A stretch of DNA of 64,000 nucleotides from Gammaproteobacteria bacterium HGW-Gammaproteobacteria-13 (GTDB lineage: Bacteria; Pseudomonadota; Gammaproteobacteria; Pseudomonadales; Pseudomonadaceae). Made by a program: the position numbers and the translations under genes. Of this stretch, positions 36,527-45,805 are shown one piece after another. The stretch spans positions 213,956-277,955 of the forward strand of contig PGZH01000003.1 in assembly GCA_002840155.1 (NCBI GenBank), read 5' to 3'. Below the pieces are notes generated by a model. It was not told the origin of the DNA and did not search any database. It saw only the letters and a list, made by a program, of their open reading frames with translations. Position 1 is the stretch's first letter. Each line of letters begins with the position of its first letter.

Positions 36527-38725
36527 ATGAAAACAAAAAAAGACGCTGTGACCACCCCCGCGACCGAAGCCACCCTGGCTGACCTGGCTGATACCCTGCT
36601 CGCCCCGCTCGAGCGCCCCTCCCCGCTCAAGCCCCCCATGCGGCTGGACAGCAGCGGCGAGCAGTACATGTATTTCACCGAGCGCGACATTGATCGCATC
36701 CTCGATAACCTCGACGGCCTGCGCAGCCTGGTGTTCCCCCCAGCCCCGCAGGATGACGACAACGAACGGCGGGTGCAGCACTTCCCCTCCGTCTGCCTGA
36801 TCGGCCTCGGCCGCTGCGGCTCGAACATCGCCCTGGATGTCGCATCCCTGGTCTACAACGCCCGGCAGTTCTACCTGAGCGAATTCAACAACGAAGAAAA
36901 AACCGTTGCCGAACAGGATTTCCGCCCCACGCGCTGGATTCGCAGCAACCTGTTGCGCGCGCCTAGCAAGGACAGCAAGCCGGTATTCCTGATCGAGCCG
37001 CTGGTGATGCTCGGCGACCTGGACAAGGACATCGAGGGGCGCATCCGCTTCTCGCGCAAAGGCGAAACCAGCGGTTTCCTCAGCGACTACAGCAAGATGA
37101 AGATCATGGACCTCTCCGAGGTGCATGCGGGCGGCGCCGGTAACGCGCCGATCCTCGGCCAATACCTGGCCAAGATCATCCTCAACAAGGACACCCAGCG
37201 TTTTACCAACGAAGACTGGAAGTTTATTCACAGCTACCTGATCGACTCCTGCGGCATCAAGGCCAACCAGTCGCGCCTGTACTTCTATATCTTCAGCGCC
37301 GGCGGCGGCACCGGTTCGGGCATGGCCTCGGAGTTCGGCCTGGCGCAGCAGTTCGCCTACATGAGCAAGACCTTCGACACCAAGAACTTCGACGAAAGCC
37401 CGGAAAACCGCGACCACAGCTTTGTTTTCGAGCCGATCTTCACCAGCGGCATCTGCATCCTGCCGAACATCTCCGACCAGCGCAGCGAGATGTCCGAGGC
37501 CCTGCATATCAACGCCGGCCGCCTGCTGTGCAAGTACCTCGCCGAGGAGTGGGACTTCTCCTACAACTTCGATAATGAAGAAAACAGCGAAGAAAGCGTG
37601 ATGCGCCGCATCCGCCCATGGAACGCGATGATGCTGATCTCCAACGACATCATGCGTTACGCCGAAGAAAGCGATGACGGCAACATCCAGAACATCGACG
37701 TCAACGCCATGGAGCGCCACGCCAACCAGTACATCTCACAACAGATCTTCAACATCCTCACTGCCCAGGCGGTGACCACCGACTACGACCAGAACTACTT
37801 CCGCCGCGCCGGCATCGACATCGGCGAAACCATCCGCCTGGACGCCAACGACCTGTTTATGAGCCTGGCCGGCCCGGTGGCCGTGGCGTATGCCGAATCG
37901 GTGGTGCCTGAGCAAAGCGCCGCAGCGCTGGACAAGTTCCGCGTGCTGGACAAGGAGCCGTCGCGACTGAATATCGACGACTTGTTCTTCCGCTCCATCG
38001 ACCTGCCGCACTTCAACAAGGTCACCCAGGCCATTGAGGGCATCAGCCTGCTGCCCATCGAGTCCAAGCGTTACCGCGAAGCGCTGGATGAGTACAAGAA
38101 GTCCGACTACAACGCAGCCAAACTCAGCGACCTGCACTTCTTCAAGAACTGCTCCTCGGTGGTGTCGATCGTCTCGCTGCCGAAAGACTACAAGCTGTCC
38201 TATATGGACCTGAACCGGCTGAAGACCCACCTCAACAGCCTGTTCCCCAACACCACACTGAAGCGCTATGCCCTGGTGATCGGCGCCTCGGCCAACCTCT
38301 CGCTGACCACCCTGATCGCCAAGAGCCCGTGCCTGTCGGACGACTTCCTGACGCTGATCGTGGCCTTTATCAAGCGCTGCTTCGCCCGCGACCCGCACCG
38401 CTTCGATGAAAGCCTGGACAACGCCATTCTCGATTTCATCATGAGCGACGAGTTCGACGAAGTGCGGGTCGACGCCATGCTCAACGAATACGAAAACCCG
38501 GCGAAGATCCTCGACACCAACTGGTACGCGATCAAACCGATGTACGAGAAGAAGTACCGCGAGCTGATCCACGATCAGGACAAGTTCGTCTCGATCAACG
38601 ATATCCGTCTATCCCGTGAAAGCGTGAAAAAGGCCATCAAGTACCTGCGCGAGATCTACCGTCACCGTATCGGCAAGACCCGGGTTATCTCGCTCAACAA
38701 GTACGCCGAAGACAAGCCCGAGTAA
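36527..38725 (+). CDS. Tubulin/FtsZ-superfamily GTPase (Tubulin_2-like), orphan
   Basis: 732 residues. It carries the tubulin-fold nucleotide loops in order: T1 GLGRCGSN (93-100), T3 AGGAGNAP (201-208, cf. FtsZ GAGANP), T4 signature GGGTGSG (259-265), a T6-like ISNDIM (371-376, cf. FtsZ PNDKL) and a T7-like LDANDL (438-443) with two Asp (D439, D442) where FtsZ has its GTPase-activating acids. The first ~85 residues are a poorly ordered extension and the last ~290 form a long helical, charged C-terminal region not found in FtsZ. It resembles the large Tubulin_2/FtsZ-like proteins of unknown role, not the cell-division FtsZ. It is a lone gene with normal base composition. Confidence 0.85.
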   Translation: MKTKKDAVTTPATEATLADLADTLLAPLERPSPLKPPMRLDSSGEQYMYFTERDIDRILDNLDGLRSLVFPPAPQDDDNERRVQHFPSVCLIGLGRCGSNIALDVASLVYNARQFYLSEFNNEEKTVAEQDFRPTRWIRSNLLRAPSKDSKPVFLIEPLVMLGDLDKDIEGRIRFSRKGETSGFLSDYSKMKIMDLSEVHAGGAGNAPILGQYLAKIILNKDTQRFTNEDWKFIHSYLIDSCGIKANQSRLYFYIFSAGGGTGSGMASEFGLAQQFAYMSKTFDTKNFDESPENRDHSFVFEPIFTSGICILPNISDQRSEMSEALHINAGRLLCKYLAEEWDFSYNFDNEENSEESVMRRIRPWNAMMLISNDIMRYAEESDDGNIQNIDVNAMERHANQYISQQIFNILTAQAVTTDYDQNYFRRAGIDIGETIRLDANDLFMSLAGPVAVAYAESVVPEQSAAALDKFRVLDKEPSRLNIDDLFFRSIDLPHFNKVTQAIEGISLLPIESKRYREALDEYKKSDYNAAKLSDLHFFKNCSSVVSIVSLPKDYKLSYMDLNRLKTHLNSLFPNTTLKRYALVIGASANLSLTTLIAKSPCLSDDFLTLIVAFIKRCFARDPHRFDESLDNAILDFIMSDEFDEVRVDAMLNEYENPAKILDTNWYAIKPMYEKKYRELIHDQDKFVSINDIRLSRESVKKAIKYLREIYRHRIGKTRVISLNKYAEDKPE

Positions 38726-38772
38726 GCCACTGCCAGCTGCAACCCGAGGTCAATCGGGTTGCAGATGGCGCC

Positions 38773-39555
38773 TCAGCCCCCGCGCCACTCACTCAGCCAG
38801 CCCAGGCTGGCCTGGGTGCCCGCCTCTCCTGGTCGGTATTCCGCCGCCAGCCAGCCCTGATAACCACTGTCACGCAGAGCCTTGAGCAGCGGCGCAAACT
38901 GCAACTCGCCTGTGCCTGGCGCGCCGCGCCCAGGGTAATCGGCAAACTGCACATGGCCGATACGCCCGGCCAGCAGCGCGATACCGGCCGGCATATCCAG
39001 GCCCTGCCGCGCCATATGGTAGAGGTCGTACTGCGCAGTCAGATTGGGGTGGGCCACGGCTTTGAGTAGCGCATCCAGTTGCGTCGGGGTGTTGATCAGA
39101 AAGCCTGGCATATCCAGCGGGTTGATCGCCTCCACCACCACACCGATACCCAATAACTGAAAGGCCTCGGCGGTCTTGCGTAGGTTGTCGGTCAAACAGG
39201 CCATTGCCTGTTCAGGCTCTATACCCTCGGCCAAGCGCCCCGGCAGCACATTGACCAGCGCTGGCCGCACCATCGCGGCATAGCTCAACGCCTGCTGCAA
39301 CGCCGCAGCAAACTCGCCCTGCCGCGCAGGCACGGCGGCCAGGCCGGCGCCGCCACTCATCAAGTCACCGGCTGGCAGGTTGATCAACCGCAGCGGCATG
39401 TCGGCAGCCTGTAACGCCTCTTTCAGGCGAACGGCCGGCAGCTCATAAGGAAACTGGATTTCCACGCCATCGAAGCCCGCAGCGGCGGCGGCCACTACTC
39501 GGTCGATCAACGGCAACTCGGTAAACAGCAGCGACAGGTTGGCCGCGATCTTCAT
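38773..39555 (-). CDS. hyi: Hydroxypyruvate isomerase
   Basis: Interconverts hydroxypyruvate and tartronate semialdehyde. The 260-residue TIM-barrel protein begins MKIAANLSLLFTELPLIDRV with AAAGFDGVEIQFPYELP, then VVVEAINPLDMPGFLINT (metal-binding Glu), AQYDLYHMARQGLDM and HVQFADYPGRGAPGTGELQF. It overlaps the reductase gene upstream by 4 bases, forming the glyoxylate-side pathway pair hyi-glxR. gcl, usually next to them, is not here. Confidence 0.93.
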   Translation of the reverse strand: MKIAANLSLLFTELPLIDRVVAAAAAGFDGVEIQFPYELPAVRLKEALQAADMPLRLINLPAGDLMSGGAGLAAVPARQGEFAAALQQALSYAAMVRPALVNVLPGRLAEGIEPEQAMACLTDNLRKTAEAFQLLGIGVVVEAINPLDMPGFLINTPTQLDALLKAVAHPNLTAQYDLYHMARQGLDMPAGIALLAGRIGHVQFADYPGRGAPGTGELQFAPLLKALRDSGYQGWLAAEYRPGEAGTQASLGWLSEWRGG

Positions 39556-40457
39556 GGCTGTGACTCTTGATGCTGTGGCCCCCGGTAGAGCTGCACCAGG
39601 GTCGCCGGGTCACGCTGCAGATTGCCCTGGCTGCCGTGCTGGCGCATCAGCTGCGCCGCCAGACCACTGAGCGGCGTGGCCGAGCCGACTTGTTGCGACA
39701 GTTTGACTGCCGTGTCGAGATCCTTGAGCAGGGTGCGCACATGCCATTTGACCGGTTCAAACTGGCTCTCGGCCATCTGCGGCGCAAGAATCTGCAGCGG
39801 CTTGGAGTCGGCGAAACCGCCGGCCAGCGCCGGTGCAATCAAGCTGGCATCAACCCCGGCCTGCTCGGCCAGCGCCACCACTTCGGCGATTACCAGAGCG
39901 TTACAGGCGACGATCATCTGGTTGCACACCTTGGTTACCTGACCCGCGCCGACATCGCCCATATGCGTCAGGCGTTGCCCCAGATGGGCGAGAATCGGCC
40001 TAATCCGTTCGATATCCTCAACCCGGCCACCGGCCATGATCGCCAATGTGCCATTGGCCGCGCCCGGTGTACCGCCGGAGACAGGCGCATCGACCCAGTG
40101 CATGCCGCAGCGGGCGTGCAACTCAGCAGCCATCTCGCGGGTAGCGGCCGGCTCCAGGCTGGAGAAATCCACCAGCAGTTGGCCAGGCTTGCCCGTTTCC
40201 ACAATCCCGCCAGGGCCAAACACCACTTCGCGCACGACCTCGGTGTTGGCCAGGCAAAGCATGACGATATCGGCCTGAGCACAGAGCTGCGCCGGGCTGG
40301 CCACCGTTTGCGCACCCAACGCCTGCAGTGGCGCGCACTTATCAGGGGAACGATTCCATACGCTCAGCGGATAGCCAGCGGCCAACAGGCGCTGGGTCAT
40401 GGGCAGCCCCATCAGGCCAATACCAGCAAAGGCCAAAGCAGGAAGGGAGGTGGACAT
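39552..40457 (-). CDS. glxR: 2-hydroxy-3-oxopropionate (tartronate semialdehyde) reductase
   Basis: NAD(P)H-dependent reductase making glycerate. About 301 residues: Rossmann motif FAGIGLMGLPMTQRLLAAGY, substrate site VDAPVSGGTPGAANGTLAIMAGG, the catalytic Lys in GAGQVTKVCNQMIVACN, and the C-terminal helical domain. Start at 40457 has a GGAG site 7 bases ahead. It is first in the two-gene hyi operon. Confidence 0.9.
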   Translation of the reverse strand: MSTSLPALAFAGIGLMGLPMTQRLLAAGYPLSVWNRSPDKCAPLQALGAQTVASPAQLCAQADIVMLCLANTEVVREVVFGPGGIVETGKPGQLLVDFSSLEPAATREMAAELHARCGMHWVDAPVSGGTPGAANGTLAIMAGGRVEDIERIRPILAHLGQRLTHMGDVGAGQVTKVCNQMIVACNALVIAEVVALAEQAGVDASLIAPALAGGFADSKPLQILAPQMAESQFEPVKWHVRTLLKDLDTAVKLSQQVGSATPLSGLAAQLMRQHGSQGNLQRDPATLVQLYRGPQHQESQP

Positions 40458-40542
40458 AGGCAGACTCCGACTCATTGATGGCCGCCATCTTAACCTAGCG
40501 GCAGCGGAACCTGTCCCGCCAGTCAACACCCGAGCGCCAGAC

Positions 40543-40911
40543 CTACAGGCCGTCTTTTTCCAGATGATCGAGATTGACCGGCTCGCCGCTGTGCGCGCCG
40601 AGCTTGGCGCGAATATCTTCGAACATCAGGTCGTACTCGGCATGGCTGCGCATGATCAGGCTGCTGTTGGTCGGCAGGCCATGCTTGTGTGCCAGGCGCG
40701 TGGCCACACTGGCGAAGTTGTAGGCGGTATCGCGGTGCAGCTCGAAGACCTCTTCAAACGCCTTGCCGTCCACCTGCCCCTGCATACGCATATGCAACAT
40801 CGGGCCTTCGGTCGGGTCCTGGCGTACTTCGTAATGGAGGTCGACGCTGAACAGCGGCGCCTCGGCCGTGGCCAGAGTATTGGCGCGATGCAAATGTCCG
40901 GGTTGAAACAT
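40543..40911 (-). CDS. DUF5064-family protein
   Basis: 122 residues (MFQPGHLHRANTLATAEAPLF...). The pattern FSVDLHYEVRQDPTEGPMLHMRMQG with an alpha/beta C-terminal half resembles a small protein family found mainly in Pseudomonas; function unknown. In P. aeruginosa, as I remember it, a homologue lies between flgB and braC with the DUF2288 gene, the same order as here apart from flgB. Confidence 0.75.
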   Translation of the reverse strand: MFQPGHLHRANTLATAEAPLFSVDLHYEVRQDPTEGPMLHMRMQGQVDGKAFEEVFELHRDTAYNFASVATRLAHKHGLPTNSSLIMRSHAEYDLMFEDIRAKLGAHSGEPVNLDHLEKDGL

Positions 40912-40986
40912 GCTGGCAGCTCCTGCAAACAGTCTGTGGTGCTGCCAGCATAGTTACTCAGGATGGCCCACGGTGCACGCGCCAGA

Positions 40987-41304
40987 TCAGTGCAGTGGCG
41001 CGCGTGGAGTGCGTTCCTGCGCCAGCACCCAGGGCGCTACAACCACCGCCCACAGCTCTGGATCGCGGTTTAGCAGGTCTTCGGCGCGGCTGTCGTCAGC
41101 CTTGCTCAAGAGCCCGGCAGCCAGCCAGGCGGCGACTTTGTCCTGGTCGTTCTGCGCCACGGCCTGCGCCACTTCGATCAGATCCTGGGTGCCGTCGACC
41201 AGCAGCAAGGCGCCACGGGCGAAGAAAGGTTGCAGCTCCTGCCAGGTAATAGCTGCAGTTTCACCAAGCAGCTTGGCATAGAGGGTGCTAGGTTGTTCTG
41301 TCAT
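40987..41304 (-). CDS. DUF2288-family protein
   Basis: About 105 residues from MTEQPSTLYAKLLGETAAI, with WQELQPFFARGALLLVDGTQDLIEVAQAVAQND, the DUF2288 hallmark. Small alpha-helical protein of unknown role, common in gamma-proteobacteria. The start at 41304 matches the family; the frame upstream has no homology. Divergent from braC. Confidence 0.85.
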   Translation of the reverse strand: MTEQPSTLYAKLLGETAAITWQELQPFFARGALLLVDGTQDLIEVAQAVAQNDQDKVAAWLAAGLLSKADDSRAEDLLNRDPELWAVVVAPWVLAQERTPRAPLH

Positions 41305-41613
41305 GGATTGCCCTGTCGTGGATGGCCGCTTTTTTAATCGGCCGCCATGATAGCGTCGCCCAGCCCGCTGGCAAATTCGCAACGCTGTTCGCGACGTTGC
41401 CAACGGCGATCAAGACACGCCGTTTTTCTATACGTTTATTGCGTTAAAGCGACACCTCAGGGTTTTGCCCCCAGCAAGCCGCTTTTCAAGCCGCAAAGCC
41501 GCGCTCTACACTGCACCGGTACAGTTGCCGGGGGGATGACCGGGGGAACAACCCGGTTCTGCAGCTTTGGCCGCCAGAACTACAACAATCAAAACCAATA
41601 AGAGTGGAGCACT
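41305..41613. other. Upstream region of braC
   Basis: No gene seen in this 309-base region. It contains TGCACCGGTACAGTTGC (41512-41528), nearly identical to a motif upstream of the phzF-like gene, and an AGAGTGGAG ribosome site just before the braC ATG. Confidence 0.45.
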
Positions 41614-42735
41614 ATGAACAAGGCTACTAAGCAGATTTCCAAACTGTTTGCCGCCATGGCCATGGCTGGCGTTGCCAGCTACTCGGTAGCGGCTGACACC
41701 ATCAAAATTGGCCTGGCAGGCCCAGTCACCGGCGCCGTCGCGCAATACGGTGAAATGCAGTTCATCGGTGCCAAGATGGCTATCGAGCAGATCAACAAGG
41801 CCGGCGGGGTGAACGGCGCAATGCTCGAAGGTGTGGTGTATGACGACGCCTGCGATCCGAAGCAAGCCGTTGCCGTAGCCAACAAGATCGTCAACGACGA
41901 AGTTAAGTTCGTGGTTGGCCACCTCTGCTCCAGCTCCACTCAGCCAGCGTCCGACATCTACGAAGACGAAGGCATCCTGATGGTCACCGCAGCGTCCACC
42001 AGCCCGGACATCACCGCGCGTGGCTACGAGCTGGTGTTCCGCACCATCGGTCTGGACAGCCTGCAAGGCCCAACCGCCGGCAACTTCATCGCTGACCACG
42101 TCAAGCCGAAAGCCGTTGCCGTGATCCACGACAAGCAGCAGTACGGTGAAGGCATTGCTACCGCGGTCAAGCAGACCCTGGAAAGCAAAGGCACCAAAGT
42201 GGTGATGTTCGAAGGCATCAACGCCGGCGACAAGGACTTCTCCGCGATGATCGCCAAGCTCAAGCAAGCCGGTGTGGACTTCATCTACTACGGTGGCTAC
42301 CACCCAGAGCTGGGCCTGCTGCTGCGTCAGTCGGCTGAAAAAGGTCTGAGCGCCAAGTTCATGGGCCCTGAAGGCGTAGGTAACAAGGAAATCTCGGCCA
42401 TCGCCGGCCCAGCTTCCGAAGGCCTGCTGGTTACCCTGCCGAAGTCGTTCGACCAGGACCCACGCAACCAGGCACTGGTTGATGCGTTCAAAGCCAAAAA
42501 TGAAGACTCCAGCGGTCCGTTCGTGTTCCCGGCTTACGCCGCGGTACAAGTGATCGCCGAAGGCATCACCAAGGCTGGTGGTACCGACACCGCTAAAGTG
42601 GCCGCAGCCCTGCGTGCCAACAGCTTCGACACCCCAACTGGCAACCTGGCCTTCGACGAGAAGGGCGACCTGAAAGACTTCAGCTTCGTCGTCTACGAAT
42701 GGCACCAGGACGGCACCAAGTCCGAAGCCAAGTAA
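41614..42735 (+). CDS. braC: Branched-chain amino acid ABC transporter, binding protein BraC
   Basis: Periplasmic receptor for Leu, Ile, Val (and in Pseudomonas Ala/Thr). The 373-residue precursor has a signal peptide ending SYSVAA and mature start DTIKIGLAGPVTGAVAQYGEM, typical of LIV-binding proteins, with VVGHLCSSSTQPASDIYEDE and SPDITARGYELVFRTIG. Highest-expressed gene of the operon by design: a hairpin (42753-42784) separates it from braD. First of braCDEFG. Confidence 0.96.
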   Translation: MNKATKQISKLFAAMAMAGVASYSVAADTIKIGLAGPVTGAVAQYGEMQFIGAKMAIEQINKAGGVNGAMLEGVVYDDACDPKQAVAVANKIVNDEVKFVVGHLCSSSTQPASDIYEDEGILMVTAASTSPDITARGYELVFRTIGLDSLQGPTAGNFIADHVKPKAVAVIHDKQQYGEGIATAVKQTLESKGTKVVMFEGINAGDKDFSAMIAKLKQAGVDFIYYGGYHPELGLLLRQSAEKGLSAKFMGPEGVGNKEISAIAGPASEGLLVTLPKSFDQDPRNQALVDAFKAKNEDSSGPFVFPAYAAVQVIAEGITKAGGTDTAKVAAALRANSFDTPTGNLAFDEKGDLKDFSFVVYEWHQDGTKSEAK

Positions 42736-42752
42736 GCTCTTAGCCTGAACCC

Positions 42753-42784
42753 AAAACCCACTGCTTCGGCAGTGGGTTTTGTTT
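42753..42784 (+). terminator. Attenuating terminator between braC and braD
   Basis: Stem AAAACCCACTGC/GCAGTGGGTTTT with a TTCG loop, then GTTT. Partial read-through would give more binding protein than permease and ATPase. Confidence 0.85.
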
Positions 42785-42852
42785 ATTAGAAGAATTCCGG
42801 CTGCACGCTGCGCCATAAGCGCTGCCTTGCGTGACAACCCAGGAGTTAGGCA

Positions 42853-43776
42853 ATGCCTGATCTTTATCACTACCTGCAACAGCTGGTTAACGGCCTGACC
42901 GTTGGCAGCACCTATGCCTTGATTGCCATCGGCTACACCATGGTTTACGGCATTATCGGCATGATCAACTTCGCCCATGGCGAGGTTTACATGATTGGCT
43001 CGTACGTAGCCTTCATCGTGGTCGCCGGCTTGGCCATGTATGGCCTGGACAGTTTACCCATCGTGATGATTGCGGCTTTTGCTGCCAGCATCATTGTCGC
43101 CAGTGCCTATGGCTACAGCATCGAACGGGTCGCCTACCGCCCTCTGCGCGGCGGCAACCGTCTGATCCCGCTGATTTCCGCCATCGGCATGTCGATCTTC
43201 CTGCAAAACTGGGTACTCCTCTCCCAGGACTCTAAAGACAAATCGATTCCCAACCTGCTGCCAGGCAACTTCATCTTTGGTGAAAGCGCCATGAATGGCG
43301 TGGTGATTTCCTATATGCAGGTGCTGATTTTCGTCGTCACCTTCTTTGTCATGGTCGGCCTGACGCTGTTTATCTCGCGTTCACGCCTGGGTCGCGCCTG
43401 CCGCGCCTGCGCCGAAGACCTGAAGATGGCCAACCTGCTGGGCATCAACACCAACAACATCATCGCCCTGACCTTCGTCATCGGTGCCGCCCTGGCGGCC
43501 GTAGCGGCTGTGCTGCTGGGCATGCAATACGGTGTAATCAACCCGCATCTGGGCTTCCTCGCCGGGATCAAGGCCTTCACCGCAGCGGTACTCGGCGGTA
43601 TCGGCAGCATCCCCGGCGCGGTACTCGGTGGTCTGCTGCTGGGCGTGGCCGAAGCCTTTGGCGCCGATATCTTCGGCGACCAATACAAGGACGTGGTGGC
43701 GTTCAGCCTGTTGGTGCTGGTGCTGCTGTTCCGCCCGACCGGTATCCTTGGCCGTCCGGAGGTTGAAAAAGTATGA
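42853..43776 (+). CDS. braD: Branched-chain amino acid permease BraD
   Basis: Inner-membrane permease subunit (LivH type), 307 residues with about eight hydrophobic helices. Motifs [20 protein letters not shown] and [21 protein letters not shown] (EAA-like loop facing the ATPase) are typical, as is [21 protein letters not shown]. Preceded by AGGAG. Overlaps braE by 4 bases. Confidence 0.95.
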   Translation: MPDLYHYLQQLVNGLTVGSTYALIAIGYTMVYGIIGMINFAHGEVYMIGSYVAFIVVAGLAMYGLDSLPIVMIAAFAASIIVASAYGYSIERVAYRPLRGGNRLIPLISAIGMSIFLQNWVLLSQDSKDKSIPNLLPGNFIFGESAMNGVVISYMQVLIFVVTFFVMVGLTLFISRSRLGRACRACAEDLKMANLLGINTNNIIALTFVIGAALAAVAAVLLGMQYGVINPHLGFLAGIKAFTAAVLGGIGSIPGAVLGGLLLGVAEAFGADIFGDQYKDVVAFSLLVLVLLFRPTGILGRPEVEKV

Positions 43777-45041
43777 GTACCTCCATCAGCAAAAACCTCA
43801 AGACCGCGATCTTCAGCGCCCTGTTGGTGTTGGCCGTGGCCTACCCGGTGCTGGGCCTGAAGCTCTCCACGGTCGGCATCAAACTCGAAGTGCAAGGCGC
43901 CAGCCCGGCCGTGCTGTGGACCATCTTCGGCTGCTCGATTGCCATGTTCTTCTGGCAACTGTTCCGCAACCACCTGAGCGCCGCCTGGAGCCACGCGCCC
44001 AAGCTGCCGAGCATGCCGGGCAAAGCCAGCGAGTTCCTCACCCTGCCCTCGACCCAGCGCTGGATTGTTCTTGGCCTGATCGTCGTTGCGCTGGCCTGGC
44101 CGTTCTTCGGCTCGCGCGGTGCGGTGGATATCGCCACGCTGATCCTGATCTACGTGATGCTCGGCCTCGGCCTGAACATCGTGGTTGGCCTGGCTGGCCT
44201 GCTCGATCTCGGCTATGTGGCCTTCTACGCCGTAGGCGCCTACAGCTACGCGCTGCTGTCGTTCTACTTCGGTCTGAGCTTCTGGATCTGCCTGCCGATT
44301 GCCGGTCTGATGGCGGCGTTCTTCGGCTTTATCCTGGGCTTCCCGGTGCTGCGTTTGCGCGGCGACTACCTGGCCATCGTCACCCTGGGTTTTGGCGAGA
44401 TCATCCGCATCCTGCTGAACAACATGACCTGGCTGACCGGTGGCCCCAACGGCATCGGCTCGATCCCCAAGCCAACGCTGTTCGGCCTGTCGTTCGACCG
44501 CAAGGCCGCCGAAGGCATGCAGACCTTCCACGAGTACTTCGGGGTGGCTTACAACTCGATCAACAAGGTGATTTTCCTTTACCTGATCGCCCTGCTGCTG
44601 GTGCTGTTGACCCTGTTCGTGATCAACCGCCTGCTGCGCATGCCAATCGGCCGCGCCTGGGAAGCCCTGCGGGAAGACGAAATCGCCTGCCGCGCCCTGG
44701 GCATGAACCCCACCGCGATCAAGCTCTCGGCCTTTACCATCGGCGCCTGCTTCGCCGGTTTCGCTGGCAGCTTCTTTGCCGCGCGCCAAGGTCTGGTCAG
44801 CCCGCAGTCGTTCACCTTTATCGAGTCGGCGATCATCCTCGCCATCGTGGTACTGGGCGGTATGGGCTCACAGCTCGGCATTATCCTCGCGGCCATCGTG
44901 ATGATTCTGCTGCCGGAGCTGGCACGTGAATTCAACGAATACCGCATGCTGATGTTCGGCGCGCTGATGGTATTGATGATGATCTGGCGTCCGCAGGGCC
45001 TGCTGCCCATGCAACGTCCGCACCTGGAGCTGAAGCAATGA
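43773..45041 (+). CDS. braE: Branched-chain amino acid permease BraE
   Basis: Second permease (LivM type), 422 residues. A longer N-terminal part than E. coli LivM adds two or three helices; the core has [42 protein letters not shown] and the ATPase-contact loop [20 protein letters not shown]. It overlaps braD and braF by 4 bases on each side, implying coupled translation. Confidence 0.95.
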   Translation: MSTSISKNLKTAIFSALLVLAVAYPVLGLKLSTVGIKLEVQGASPAVLWTIFGCSIAMFFWQLFRNHLSAAWSHAPKLPSMPGKASEFLTLPSTQRWIVLGLIVVALAWPFFGSRGAVDIATLILIYVMLGLGLNIVVGLAGLLDLGYVAFYAVGAYSYALLSFYFGLSFWICLPIAGLMAAFFGFILGFPVLRLRGDYLAIVTLGFGEIIRILLNNMTWLTGGPNGIGSIPKPTLFGLSFDRKAAEGMQTFHEYFGVAYNSINKVIFLYLIALLLVLLTLFVINRLLRMPIGRAWEALREDEIACRALGMNPTAIKLSAFTIGACFAGFAGSFFAARQGLVSPQSFTFIESAIILAIVVLGGMGSQLGIILAAIVMILLPELAREFNEYRMLMFGALMVLMMIWRPQGLLPMQRPHLELKQ

Positions 45042-45805
45042 GCAGCCCGATTCTAGAAGTAAGCGGCCTGTCCATGCGCTTCGGCGGCCTGCTGGCCGTC
45101 AACGGGGTGAACCTGCAGGTCAAGGAAAAACAGGTTGTGTCGATGATCGGCCCGAACGGCGCCGGCAAGACCACCGTATTCAACTGCCTGACCGGCTTCT
45201 ATCAGCCCACCAGTGGCAGCATCCGCCTCAACGGCGAGCAGATCGAAGGCCTGCCCGGCCACAAGATTGCGCGCAAAGGCGTGGTGCGCACGTTCCAGAA
45301 CGTGCGCCTGTTCAAGGACATGACCGCGGTGGAAAACCTGCTGGTCGCCCAGCACCGCCACCTCAACACCAACTACCTGGCGGGCCTGCTGAAAACTCCG
45401 GCGTTTCGCAAAAGCGAACGCGAAGCCATGGAGTTTGCCGCGCACTGGCTGGATCAGGTCAACCTGACCGAATTCGCCAACCGCACGGCCGGCACCCTGG
45501 CCTACGGTCAGCAACGCCGCCTGGAAATCGCCCGCTGCATGATGACCCGCCCGAGCATCCTGATGCTCGACGAGCCAGCTGCCGGCCTCAACCCGCGCGA
45601 AACCGACGACCTCAAGGCGCTGATCCGCGTACTCAGTGACCAGCACAACGTCACCGTGCTGCTGATCGAGCACGACATGAAGCTGGTCATGAGCATTTCC
45701 GACCACATCTATGTGATCAACCAGGGCACGCCCCTGGCGGACGGTACGCCGGAGCAGATCCGCGCTAACCCGGACGTGATCAAAGCCTACCTGGGGGAAG
45801 CGTGA
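45038..45805 (+). CDS. braF: Branched-chain amino acid ABC ATPase BraF
   Basis: LivG-type ATPase, 255 residues: Walker [19 protein letters not shown] (~residue 37), Q-loop [14 protein letters not shown], signature [16 protein letters not shown] (YGQQR variant usual for LivG), Walker [15 protein letters not shown]-loop [11 protein letters not shown]. Its stop overlaps the start of braG. Confidence 0.95.
   Translation: MSSPILEVSGLSMRFGGLLAVNGVNLQVKEKQVVSMIGPNGAGKTTVFNCLTGFYQPTSGSIRLNGEQIEGLPGHKIARKGVVRTFQNVRLFKDMTAVENLLVAQHRHLNTNYLAGLLKTPAFRKSEREAMEFAAHWLDQVNLTEFANRTAGTLAYGQQRRLEIARCMMTRPSILMLDEPAAGLNPRETDDLKALIRVLSDQHNVTVLLIEHDMKLVMSISDHIYVINQGTPLADGTPEQIRANPDVIKAYLGEA

Noticed and set aside
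36449-37720. Long minus-strand frame opposite the tubulin-like gene
   Set aside because: The other strand has tubulin motifs in order; this frame is hydrophobic/Val-rich antisense without homology.
43311-44789. Long minus-strand frame over braD-braE
   Set aside because: His/Gln-rich shadow of two clear permease genes.
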